38,127 nt of DNA, taken from assembly GCA_030688135.1 (NCBI GenBank), contig JAUYIW010000022.1, positions 1-38,127 of the forward strand, given 5' to 3'. A program made the translations under genes and the position numbers. This document shows, piece after piece, positions 31,384 to 38,127 of this stretch. Within the stretch, counting starts at the first letter, position 1. Every line of letters starts with the position of its first letter. The notes under the pieces were generated by a model. That model saw nothing but the letters and a program-made list of their open reading frames with translations, made no database searches and was not told where the DNA came from. This DNA comes from Candidatus Uhrbacteria bacterium (GTDB lineage Bacteria; Patescibacteriota; Patescibacteriia; UBA9934).

Positions 31384-32790
31384 ATGAGAACTATAAAATT
31401 TCCAACTATAATCGTGGCAATAGCAATCGTAATAGTATCGGCATTAGTGAGTCCGAATCAGGCTTTTGCTTATGACCAAAACTATATTTTAAGTGACTGG
31501 GATTTAACCGATCCCTTTGCCCTTGATTTAAATCAAATCCAAAACTTTCTAGAACGTGGCTATTTAGCTGATTATAAAACCGAGGATTCAGAGGGCGACG
31601 TTCGCTATGCCGCGGACATTATTTGGAATGCAGCGCAAAACTACAATATTAGTCCTAAATTCCTTCTTGTTCTTCTTCAAAAAGAGCAAAGCCTAATCGA
31701 AGACGATAGCCCAACCGAAAAACAGCTTAGCTGGGCAACCGGCTACGCTGTATGCGACGATTGCTCAATGAGCGCCCCATCGATTCAACGCTGGAAAGGC
31801 TTTGGTAAACAAGTTAACTCTGCTGCAATGCAATTTAGCGAAGGATACCTAGCTGACATCGAGGCTACCGGCTCGACTCAGGGAAAGTACGGCCCTGGCA
31901 TTCCAGTTGAGATTGATGGCGAAATAATCGTACCGGCAAACGCAGCAACAGCTGCCATGTATGCTTACACTCCGCACATTCATGGAAATATAAACTTTTC
32001 TAGAATTTGGGAGCGCTGGTTTAGCATTCAATACCCTTCTGGAACTTTGCTCAAAATCGCAGGCGAATCCGGAGTCTATCTAATCGAGTACGGTTACAAA
32101 CGACCAATAGAAAGCTGGAGCGCGCTTCTTTCTAGGTTTAATCCTTCACTAATGATTGAAGTTGCTAAAAACTCTCTTGATCTATATCCAGACGGAAACC
32201 CAATAGCCTTCCCAAACTATTCCCTTTTGCAAGATGATGACGGCAATATTTACTTGCTCGTTGATGACTCATTACGCCACATCGACAGCATGGAAACTTT
32301 CCGCTACATTGGATTTGCAGAAGATGAAATTGTTAAAATCGAAAATGATGACTTAGCGTATTTTGAAAAAGGGCTTCCGCTTACAATGCTAAGTGCCGAC
32401 CCTGGCGAGCAACTTTTGCAACTATCTAGCAATGGTGCGATGTTTTATATAAAAGATGGTTATAGGCATGCCATCACCGACAAAGCAATTTTGACTGCTA
32501 GATTCCCTAACGCTTACTTGCAAAGTGTACAAGCAGTGGTAGTTGAGCAATACGCAGAAGGTCGTGCACTAACTCTACCTGACGGATATTTGATTAAATC
32601 TACCGATAGCCCCGCAGTGTACGTTATTAGCGAAGGCGAACGTAGATCTATTGGATCTGAAGAAATATTTCTTTCATATGGCTGGTCTTGGGATGATATT
32701 GTAGAACTTTCACCTTCTGCGCTTAACCTTCATCCTTTAGGACTCGCAATCGATAATCCACTTGATACTCTAATGCTCGCTACCGAATAA
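31384..32790 (+). CDS. Secreted lysozyme-like protein with repeat C-terminus
   Basis: The 468-aa protein has a Sec signal (IIVAIAIVIVSALVSPNQAFA, cut before YDQN). Residues about 30-205 look like a lysozyme/transglycosylase-type domain: AADIIWNAAQNYNISPKFLL, VLLQKEQSLI with a candidate catalytic Glu, and SWATGYAVCDDC. From about 215 to 465 four repeats of about 60 residues recur, each with a G-x-LL-K-x-x-G/S start, a VYLIE or VYVISEGERR strand and a Phe/Leu-rich turn, as in beta-propeller-like cell-surface proteins. A role in wall remodelling or surface attachment is inferred. I start at 31384 because this gives a standard signal peptide. Confidence 0.75.
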   Translation: MRTIKFPTIIVAIAIVIVSALVSPNQAFAYDQNYILSDWDLTDPFALDLNQIQNFLERGYLADYKTEDSEGDVRYAADIIWNAAQNYNISPKFLLVLLQKEQSLIEDDSPTEKQLSWATGYAVCDDCSMSAPSIQRWKGFGKQVNSAAMQFSEGYLADIEATGSTQGKYGPGIPVEIDGEIIVPANAATAAMYAYTPHIHGNINFSRIWERWFSIQYPSGTLLKIAGESGVYLIEYGYKRPIESWSALLSRFNPSLMIEVAKNSLDLYPDGNPIAFPNYSLLQDDDGNIYLLVDDSLRHIDSMETFRYIGFAEDEIVKIENDDLAYFEKGLPLTMLSADPGEQLLQLSSNGAMFYIKDGYRHAITDKAILTARFPNAYLQSVQAVVVEQYAEGRALTLPDGYLIKSTDSPAVYVISEGERRSIGSEEIFLSYGWSWDDIVELSPSALNLHPLGLAIDNPLDTLMLATE

Positions 32791-32848
32791 CTTACCACCT
32801 ACAGACTACGAATCTTTTACAGGCGTACAGACTGAATTATGAGTTTCT

Positions 32849-32890
32849 CGATCTGTAAATCTGTAACGATCTGTAATCCGTAGGTAACCC
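32849..32890 (+). repeat. ATCNGTA-family intergenic repeat before the LigB/Memo-like gene
   Basis: ATCTGTAA, ATCTGTAACG, ATCTGTAAT, CCGTAGGTAACC: boxes spaced 8 and 10 nt as in the other copies. It ends 8 nt before the next start codon, so it forms the immediate 5' flank of that gene. Confidence 0.65.
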
Positions 32891-32898
32891 CGCATACT

Positions 32899-33690
32899 AT
32901 GCTCGTTTTTGCAGCATTCACTCCACACTCACCGCTTCTCCTACCTTCCATTAATAAGACGCAAATGGATAAGGTGGAAAAGACTACTTCTGCCATGCAA
33001 GAATTGGCCGATGAACTTTACGCTTCGCATCCTGATGTTATAGTTCATATTTCTGAACATCCAACTATTTATCCAGATGCGTTTTCAATCAACCTAAGCG
33101 ACCCTTACAAGTTTGATCTTTCAAGTCTTGGTGATTTAGGCATTACACGTACCTTTAGACCAGACATAATGCTAATCGATAGACTGCAAAGATCTTTGCG
33201 TGCAGAATCACAACCTATTACTCTTACAACGGACTACGCACTACATTATGCTTCTGCGGTGCCATTACTGCTCCTAACAAAGGAATTGCCAAATGTGCAG
33301 CTTGTTCCAATTTCTTTTAGCGAGCTTCCTCCAAAGGATCATTTTCACTTTGGTCAGGCTTTGAAAGATATGATATTTGCAAGTGATAAACGCATTGCGG
33401 TAATAGCAAGCGGAGATATGTCGCACGCGCTAACAAGTAATGCTCCTGCAGATTTTCATAAAGACGGCCAAATTTATGATGATAAAATTCAAGAAATTAT
33501 TGCTCAAAGAAATTCTGCCGGACTGCTCAGCCTAAGCCCAGAAATAGTAGCGAACGCAAAAGAAACTTCTTACCTTCCTTTAGCAATTTTTTTTGGACTA
33601 CTGGACAAGGTTTCTATGACGCCACAAATATTAAGTTACGAGGCACCGTTTGGAGTTGGCTACCTTACCGTTAACTTTGTTCTGAAATAG
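32899..33690 (+). CDS. LigB/Memo-like class III extradiol-dioxygenase-fold protein
   Basis: This 263-aa protein shows FAAFTPHSPLLLP at the N-terminus, HPDVIVHISEH, DYALHYASAVPLLLL and AVIASGDMSHAL, the landmarks of the LigB/Memo superfamily (AmmeMemoRadiSam system B protein relatives). Metal-ligand-type His residues are present at the N-terminus and in SGDMSHAL. True ring-cleaving activity in a reduced genome is doubtful; a metal-dependent redox or unknown function is more likely. It is followed 16 nt later by priA. Confidence 0.85.
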   Translation: MLVFAAFTPHSPLLLPSINKTQMDKVEKTTSAMQELADELYASHPDVIVHISEHPTIYPDAFSINLSDPYKFDLSSLGDLGITRTFRPDIMLIDRLQRSLRAESQPITLTTDYALHYASAVPLLLLTKELPNVQLVPISFSELPPKDHFHFGQALKDMIFASDKRIAVIASGDMSHALTSNAPADFHKDGQIYDDKIQEIIAQRNSAGLLSLSPEIVANAKETSYLPLAIFFGLLDKVSMTPQILSYEAPFGVGYLTVNFVLK

Positions 33691-33706
33691 AATTATCAAA
33701 TTAGTC

Positions 33707-35515
33707 ATGTTTGCAGAAATATATCCAATACTACGTCTGCCCCGAGGCTTTGAGTACTTTGACTACTCCATCCCACAGTCAATGGTCGTGCACGCCGGAG
33801 ATATTGTAAAAATATCATTTCGTAACAGGCCAGTGCTCGGAGTAATACGAGCAACTAAAACGTCGAGCGATATAAAAAATATTGCACCAATTGAGGAGGT
33901 TGTCGCCTCTGCTTTTTTCACTTTGGGCGATATTTTGCGCTACGAAAATATTGCAAAATCTATAATTCAATCCCCTTCATCGATTATATTTTCTGCAATG
34001 TATGGATATAAAAAGAGAGAGTTTAGGTGGAGTCAAGAAAATTCAGTAAAGGCACCGCTGTCTGTTTCAAATCTAGTTGGTGAAGAGATTAAAAATGCAT
34101 TAAAAATGTTGAACACAAATAGTAACCTATTCGTGCAGACATCAATTGAAGGCCTGCTGTCACTTGCGACCATCCTGAACAAAAAATTTGAACATCAAAT
34201 TTTAGTATTAGTCGCTAGACCGGGAGACGTAATGCAAATCGAAAAGTTACTTGATTTTGGATTAAAGTCTGCTTATCTCCATGGGAAAGTAAGCGGAGCA
34301 CAAAGAGATTCAATAATTCAAGGTTGGCAAAATGGAAATATTAAAGTGCTCGTTGGAACAAAGCAGGCGTCACTCATTCCTGCAAAAAAACTCGATGCAA
34401 TCTTAATCGCAGAAGTTGATAGCGAAGACCATTCAAGCTGGGACAGAAACCCACGTTACGATGCAAGGCTTTCGGCAGAATTACTTGCTAAACAACATAA
34501 ATGTAAATTAATATTATCTGCTCCACTGCCACGTTTAAACGACTATATAAATAGCGACCGTAAGATTCTTTGGTCAGGCAATGCTGATTGCGATATAGTT
34601 TCGCATAAAGCAGAAGAGCAAAAAACTCAAATTCCATTGATATCTGACGACCTATATAAGGCCATATTCAACACTTTACAAAACGGCAAATCTGTGCTAC
34701 TCTCGTACAACCGTAAAGGATTTGCAAGGCGTTTACAGTGCAGCTCCTGCGGGCACATTCCATTCTGTGGAACATGCGGAGCGGTCCCAATTGTTCGTGA
34801 AAATGACCTTGCATGTCCGGTTTGCGAAGCCATAATGTGGATACCAAAGAAATGTCCATCATGTTCGGCTGTTAGACTATACGAAAAAGGAATTGGAAAT
34901 CAAAGATTAAAAACTAAGTTAAGTAAGGCTTTTCCAAACGCAAAATTGGAGATAATTGAAAAATCATCTAAACAATTCTATAGCACAGATAGGCTCGTAG
35001 AACCTTCAATAATCCTTGCTACCGAATATTATTTTAGACAGATCCATGGAATATTTAAAAGACCAAACTTTGGCCTTGTGGCAGAACTTGCTTTTGATCT
35101 TCATCTTTCAGACTCCCGCTATGATGCCTCAGAATATGCTGCACAGCGCTTGCATAGGCTAATGCGAATTGCAGAACAGCAAAAGGCTGAGTGCATTGTT
35201 CAAACCTGGCTACCCGATATTGTTAAAAAAATGCTTAGGTCTGAACGGTTTCTACATGACGAATTAGATATTCGGAAAACTTATAAATTACCGCCTATTC
35301 TTAATCGACTCACTATTAAACCTGCACCTACGGAGGGTCTAACACAAAATCTAGTTGATGTAGACATGCAAACTGTGGACGATAGTGCGGTAATTAGGTA
35401 TCCTGAAAGCCAAGTATTAAATCTGTACAATGTACTAAAAAATCTTCCAGTAAAATCAATAATCATTCCAGAACTTACTCGCTATGACGCTCAAATTAAT
35501 TCTAAAACATCCTAA
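33707..35515 (+). CDS. priA: PriA-like primosomal protein with degenerate helicase motifs
   Basis: The 602-aa protein is shorter than canonical PriA (about 730). The N-terminal 3'-end-binding domain (FEYFDYSIPQSMVVHAGDIV) is kept. The zinc region near residues 343-392 has eight Cys as four CxxC pairs (CSSC, CGTC, CPVC, CPSC). The motor is eroded: where PriA has GVTGSGKTE there is NSNLFVQTSIEGLL without the P-loop, the DEEH box reads EVDSEDH, and the usual VAGRAGR reads MRIAEQQ. It should bind forks but not unwind them. def starts inside its last 32 nt, so the two are coupled. Confidence 0.88.
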   Translation: MFAEIYPILRLPRGFEYFDYSIPQSMVVHAGDIVKISFRNRPVLGVIRATKTSSDIKNIAPIEEVVASAFFTLGDILRYENIAKSIIQSPSSIIFSAMYGYKKREFRWSQENSVKAPLSVSNLVGEEIKNALKMLNTNSNLFVQTSIEGLLSLATILNKKFEHQILVLVARPGDVMQIEKLLDFGLKSAYLHGKVSGAQRDSIIQGWQNGNIKVLVGTKQASLIPAKKLDAILIAEVDSEDHSSWDRNPRYDARLSAELLAKQHKCKLILSAPLPRLNDYINSDRKILWSGNADCDIVSHKAEEQKTQIPLISDDLYKAIFNTLQNGKSVLLSYNRKGFARRLQCSSCGHIPFCGTCGAVPIVRENDLACPVCEAIMWIPKKCPSCSAVRLYEKGIGNQRLKTKLSKAFPNAKLEIIEKSSKQFYSTDRLVEPSIILATEYYFRQIHGIFKRPNFGLVAELAFDLHLSDSRYDASEYAAQRLHRLMRIAEQQKAECIVQTWLPDIVKKMLRSERFLHDELDIRKTYKLPPILNRLTIKPAPTEGLTQNLVDVDMQTVDDSAVIRYPESQVLNLYNVLKNLPVKSIIIPELTRYDAQINSKTS

Positions 35516-35981
35516 TGACCAACTCCTGAAGGTCTCTGAACCGCTGAGTGATGAAGACATAAAGTCTGATTCAACGCAACGGTTGATTGATGATATGCTT
35601 CTAACTATGAATACCGAAAAAGGTATTGGTCTTGCTGCTCCACAGGTTGGAGTTCATAAAAGATTGTTTGTTCTCGATCTCGGAGATGGCCCTATAGTCT
35701 TGATTAATCCGAAAATTATTTCAAGATCTACAAGAATGATTGAAACCACAGAAGGCTGTCTTTCAATTCCTGGTGTTTGGGGTGTTGTTGCACGACACAA
35801 AAGCGTTAAGCTAAAAGCAAAAAATAGAAAAGGCGAACCTATTCGAGTTAAAGCTAGTGGCCTATTTTCTGTAGTTTGCCAACATGAAAATGATCACTTG
35901 GACGGCATTCTATTTATCGATCGTGCAGATAGAATTTTAGAGGGTGAAGAAATGTTGGAAGGTGCTGAAGCAATTATTTAA
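35484..35981 (+). CDS. def: Peptide deformylase
   Basis: This 165-aa metalloenzyme removes the formyl group from nascent proteins. All three motifs are visible: GIGLAAPQVG (47-56), EGCLSIPG (90-97, metal ligand Cys92) and QHENDHLDG, with HENDH at 134-138 instead of the usual HEIDH or HEFDH; zinc/iron ligands and the catalytic Glu are kept. It overlaps priA by 32 nt. Together with fmt downstream it forms the formyl-methionine cycle. The ATG at 35484 gives a standard N-terminus. Confidence 0.96.
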   Translation: MTLKLILKHPNDQLLKVSEPLSDEDIKSDSTQRLIDDMLLTMNTEKGIGLAAPQVGVHKRLFVLDLGDGPIVLINPKIISRSTRMIETTEGCLSIPGVWGVVARHKSVKLKAKNRKGEPIRVKASGLFSVVCQHENDHLDGILFIDRADRILEGEEMLEGAEAII

Positions 35982-36002
35982 CAACGAAATCTACCAGTGT
36001 AC

Positions 36003-36044
36003 TAATCTGTATATCTGTAACTATCTGTACGTCAGTAGGTACCT
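36003..36044 (+). repeat. ATCNGTA-family intergenic repeat before the fmt duplication
   Basis: AATCTGTATATCTGTAACT, then ATCTGTACGTCAGTAGGTACC. Box spacing and tail match the copies at 7522 (inverted), 19598 and 32849. It ends 13 nt before the start codon of the truncated fmt copy. Confidence 0.65.
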
Positions 36045-36057
36045 GGTAAATCGAACT

Positions 36058-36174
36058 ATGAAGATCGTTTTCTTTGGCACACCGGAATTCTCAGTAAACT
36101 TCCTCGAGGCATCGCACATTTCCCCTATCCATCCTGAGGAGCTCAGCTTATCTGCGACGAAGGATCTTTCGTAA
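36058..36174 (+). pseudogene. Truncated second copy of the fmt 5' end
   Basis: A 38-codon frame, MKIVFFGTPEFSVNFLEASH then 18 unrelated codons and a stop, lies immediately before fmt. The first 20 codons match fmt codons 1-20 except for nine changes, of which seven are synonymous and two alter residues (K17E, L19S). After that the homology stops and a REP-like hairpin (CATCCTGAGGAGCTC...GACGAAGGATC, 36130-36170) fills the rest. The excess of silent changes implies divergence under protein-level constraint before truncation, or replacement by a diverged fmt, not a fresh duplication. It might be translated as a leader peptide. Confidence 0.8.
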
Positions 36175-36175
36175 T

Positions 36176-37129
36176 ATGAAAATAGTATTTTTCGGTACAC
36201 CGGAATTTTCAGTAAACTTCCTCAAGGCATTGCACGCCGACGAGGATATTTTAGTATCTGCAGTTGTGTGTCAGCCTGACAAAGCCGTAGGACGAAAACA
36301 GATTTTGACTGCACCACCTACAAAAGTTTTTGCACTACAAAATAATATTGATGTTATCCAACCAGATGACTTACGTTCAAGCGTTCAAACTGTTCAAACG
36401 TTAAAATCAATTGGAGCCGATGCATTTATTGTAGTTGCATACGGCAAAATTATTCCTGACGAAATTTTACAAATACCCAGACTTCGCACATTAAACGTCC
36501 ATCCTTCCCTTTTGCCAAAGTATCGCGGACCTTCACCAATGCAAAGCGCAATTTCTGCTGGAGAAACCGAAACAGGTGTTTCAATAATGATACTAGACGC
36601 TAAAATGGATCATGGACCAATACTTGCTCAAGCAGTGATTAATCTTGAAGCCTCTGAAACCATTGAAACTCTTGAAACGAAAGTAGTAGATGTTGGCGCT
36701 CCGCTACTCATTGATGCATTAAAAAAATACGCAACCGGACAGCTCGAAGCCAAAGATCAGGATCACGATAAAGCAACGATTTGTAAATTACTATCGCGCG
36801 AAGATGGCGTGATTGATTGGAGAGAATCAGCCGAAGTAATTGAACGTAAAATTCGCGCCTACCAACCTTGGCCTGGAACTTCAACACTGTGGAACGATAA
36901 GTCGCTTAAAATTCATAGAGCGTGTATAGCCCGTGCTCATGATGAGTTGGAAGAAATTCCTCTCAATCTTAAACCCGGCCAAGTTAAAATCGTAAATCAT
37001 AAACTCTATATCGGCACAGGTAAAGAAGCGCTTGAAGTTCTCGAGCTTCAACTTGAAAGTAAACAAAAAATGAAATCAGAGGCCTTCGTAGCCGGCAATT
37101 CCGATATAAACGATATAATGCTCGATTAA
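36176..37129 (+). CDS. fmt: Methionyl-tRNA formyltransferase
   Basis: This 317-aa enzyme formylates initiator Met-tRNA using 10-formyl-THF. The N-terminal hydrolase-type Rossmann domain shows VFFGTPEFSVNFL, the catalytic-type Asn107 and His109 in LNVHPSLLPKYRGPSP and Asp145 in MDHGPIL. The C-terminal OB-fold tRNA-binding domain (about 205-317) includes IRAYQPWPGTST. Length is normal. It starts 1 nt after the stop of the truncated copy, in another frame. A 42-bp palindrome 26 nt after its stop probably ends the transcript. Confidence 0.96.
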   Translation: MKIVFFGTPEFSVNFLKALHADEDILVSAVVCQPDKAVGRKQILTAPPTKVFALQNNIDVIQPDDLRSSVQTVQTLKSIGADAFIVVAYGKIIPDEILQIPRLRTLNVHPSLLPKYRGPSPMQSAISAGETETGVSIMILDAKMDHGPILAQAVINLEASETIETLETKVVDVGAPLLIDALKKYATGQLEAKDQDHDKATICKLLSREDGVIDWRESAEVIERKIRAYQPWPGTSTLWNDKSLKIHRACIARAHDELEEIPLNLKPGQVKIVNHKLYIGTGKEALEVLELQLESKQKMKSEAFVAGNSDINDIMLD

Positions 37130-37154
37130 GGAAATTCAATTCGCCTTACACTTC

Positions 37155-37196
37155 AAAATACATCTATTGGTCCGATCGGACCAATAGATGTATTTT
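37155..37196. repeat. 42-bp perfect palindrome downstream of fmt
   Basis: All 21 pairs are complementary around 37175/37176 with core GTCCGATCGGAC. Its arms (CTATTG/CAATAG, ATACAT/ATGTAT) differ from the copy at 39-86 yet still pair, so the arms change in a compensating way while the core is fixed. T-rich sequence follows on the plus strand, so it can act as the fmt terminator. Confidence 0.85.
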
Positions 37197-37255
37197 AGTA
37201 TTTTCAATATTTCGCTAAAATTAGCATAAGAATACGGCTAGCTTAAATTTCACGA

Positions 37256-37289
37256 AACATGTATTGGTCCGATCGGACTAAAACATGTT
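37256..37289. repeat. Hybrid GTCCGATCGGAC palindrome
   Basis: The left arm (ACATGTATTG) resembles the 37155 copy and the right arm (TAAAACATGTT) the 39-86 copy, around an intact core. Between this and the previous palindrome lies GCTAAAATTAGC (37214-37225), a 12-bp palindrome also found at 31313-31324. Confidence 0.75.
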
Positions 37290-37338
37290 GATGCTAAATC
37301 AAGGTCAAAATACAAAATCCACTGCTTTTATATGTATT

Positions 37339-37394
37339 TCACAACAATTATTTCACAACAATTAATTCACAACAATTAATTCACAACAATTAAC
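37339..37394 (+). repeat. Four tandem 14-bp repeats abutting a promoter
   Basis: TCACAACAATTA is perfect at 37339, 37353, 37367 and 37381, followed each time by a variable dinucleotide (TT, AT, AT, AC). The array ends 1 nt before the -35 box of the next gene. Slippage could change the copy number; alternatively it is an activator or UP-like site. Confidence 0.9.
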
Positions 37395-37395
37395 G

Positions 37396-37424
37396 TTGAC
37401 AATACAGCATCAATGTGCTATTGT
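37396..37424 (+). promoter_or_regulatory. Promoter of the 37452 gene
   Basis: TTGACA (37396-37401), 17-nt spacer, TATTGT (37419-37424), directly behind the 14-bp tandem repeats. Confidence 0.8.
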
Positions 37425-37451
37425 TGCTGCTTGCTAACAAAGGAGTGAGAC

Positions 37452-37838
37452 ATGAAATCTTTGCAAGAAGGCTTGATTGGACTCGGTCTAGTGTCAGGCC
37501 AAGCTCGAGCCGAACATGCCGTGAAAAGCATGGAGGAAGATGATGCACTGAGCGCTCGAAATGGTAGAGCAGGAGCTAGCGCACTGTCACTCATTGACTG
37601 CAAAAACGTCCGAGAATTCCGCCACGTAGCAAAACGCCTCCTCCTTCGTCGCTCTGCGGGAATTAGGGAGCTTATAACTACCGCATACGAGCTTCCCGAT
37701 GACGCATCGCGGAAACGCCTAATATGGCAGCTCCAACAGGTCTCACGAGGCCTGATGATGATCGATGAAGAAAAAAGGGATCAATTTCTCAACCGTGCAC
37801 TACGCGGGTCAAACCCGATGTTTAACACGGACTTCTGA
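37452..37838 (+). CDS. Stand-alone small helical protein, unknown function
   Basis: I do not recognise this 128-aa protein. It is all-helical by appearance, rich in Arg, Leu and Ala, with no signal or membrane segment (VREFRHVAKRLLLRRSAGIR, RLIWQLQQVSRGLMMIDEEK). AAAGGAG lies 7 nt before the ATG. It has its own consensus promoter behind a tandem-repeat array and a strong terminator, and ends in TGA. The layout is that of the other isolated accessory genes in the window, and a GTCCGATCGGAC palindrome lies about 160 nt upstream of its ATG. Confidence 0.75.
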   Translation: MKSLQEGLIGLGLVSGQARAEHAVKSMEEDDALSARNGRAGASALSLIDCKNVREFRHVAKRLLLRRSAGIRELITTAYELPDDASRKRLIWQLQQVSRGLMMIDEEKRDQFLNRALRGSNPMFNTDF

Positions 37839-37856
37839 GCTCAATCGTGTCCGTAG

Positions 37857-37886
37857 CCGCCCTCTCAAAAGGAGGGCGGTTTCAAT
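37857..37886 (+). terminator. Terminator of the 37452 gene
   Basis: CCGCCCTC pairs with GAGGGCGG across TCAAAAG and is followed by TTTC. Confidence 0.8.
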
Positions 37887-37889
37887 TTG

Positions 37890-37916
37890 AAAACCCACCC
37901 GCATAATACGGGTGGG
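37890..37916 (-). terminator. Terminator of the partial minus-strand gene
   Basis: CCCACCCG pairs with CGGGTGGG across a 7-nt loop. On the minus strand TTTTC follows, so it serves the convergent gene ending at 37947; on the plus strand AATTTTC allows some function too. Confidence 0.75.
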
Positions 37917-37946
37917 AATTTTCATTAAACATCGTCTATAGAAATG

Positions 37947-38127
37947 TTATTTATCTACAGACATCGCAGGGCTCATTTCTGCTATTGGTTTGAGTTTTTT
38001 TGATCGTGATTTTATTTCAGCTAATTTTAAAGTTAGTCCTTCAAAATCTAAAAATGGCAAAACAAACAACATTGTAATAAGGCCAATTGGATGATTCAGA
38101 TACGGTGAAAAAATATGCACAACAAAC
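37947..38127 (-). CDS. Partial membrane-associated protein, C-terminal 59 residues
   Basis: The frame is open to the window edge and ends TAA at 37947. It reads FVVHIFSPYLNHPIGLITML, then FVLPFLDFEG, a Lys/Leu-rich helix (LTLKLAEIKSRSKKL) and KPIAEMSPAMSVDK. The hydrophobic half suggests a final transmembrane helix or amphipathic segment. The 5' part lies outside the window and no family can be named. A terminator hairpin 31 nt downstream supports it as a real gene end. Confidence 0.6.
   Translation of the reverse strand, partial: FVVHIFSPYLNHPIGLITMLFVLPFLDFEGLTLKLAEIKSRSKKLKPIAEMSPAMSVDK

Overview
The window looks like a chromosome segment of a Patescibacteria (CPR) bacterium. Pointers are an AT-rich background, short housekeeping genes packed in small clusters, a PriA that keeps its zinc fingers but has lost its helicase motifs, a DUF5654-type membrane protein, many start codons without a Shine-Dalgarno site, and a Gram-positive-like CIRCE/HrcA heat-shock operator. 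TGA is used as a stop, so the code is standard. A lineage below CPR level cannot be fixed by eye.

Layout. 1-1500: a small winged-helix/Cas2-fold (PaaX-like) gene bracketed by palindromes, then a stand-alone membrane protein. 1575-7513: greA, lysS, a TagD/RibL-like nucleotidyltransferase, a long RNA-like hairpin, serS, alr and an ftsQ-like gene. 7675-9600: a stand-alone membrane/coiled-coil gene and a 1-kb gene-free stretch with a fold-back repeat. 9629-13766 (minus strand): an M23 endopeptidase, gltX, a WecG/TagA glycosyltransferase and a YjdF-like membrane protein. 13916-15817: a large lipoprotein with a TonB/AgmX-like C-terminus. 16036-18844: clpB behind a sigma-70 promoter overlapped by CIRCE. 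19093-20653: DUF5654, a 20-bp phased AT-rich array, a MazG-like gene and a HExxH lipoprotein. 20896: tRNA-Ala(GGC). 21178-29493: a seven-gene type I restriction-modification operon on the minus strand. 30189-31256: a small lipoprotein and a repeat-built candidate non-coding RNA. 31384-37129: a secreted protein, a LigB/Memo-like protein, priA, def, a truncated fmt copy and fmt. 37339-38127: a tandem-repeat promoter, a small stand-alone gene, and the end of a membrane protein that runs off the window.

How it works together. The housekeeping blocks cover translation (lysS, serS, gltX, def, fmt, tRNA-Ala), cell wall and division (alr, ftsQ, M23 peptidase, WecG/TagA) and protein quality control (clpB). 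The restriction island begins just beyond the tRNA-Ala terminator. Its methyltransferase carries an N-terminal MerR-type DNA-binding domain and sits behind phased TCATAGG boxes, which suggests self-regulation. A second layer consists of isolated genes, each with its own TTGACA-type promoter, strong ribosome-binding site and strong terminator (829, 7675, 13916, 37452, and less clearly 30189). These look like independently acquired units.

Most unusual signals: (1) a Cas2-fold gene flanked by, and possibly linked to, a dispersed palindrome family with an invariant GTCCGATCGGAC core; (2) a ~470-nt transcript unit built from GAAC boxes at 19-nt spacing; (3) eight TTTATT/AATAAA boxes at 20-bp spacing with mirrored orientation, and a three-copy version upstream of gltX; (4) a 129-nt hairpin before serS whose internal loops are tandem G-A mismatches.
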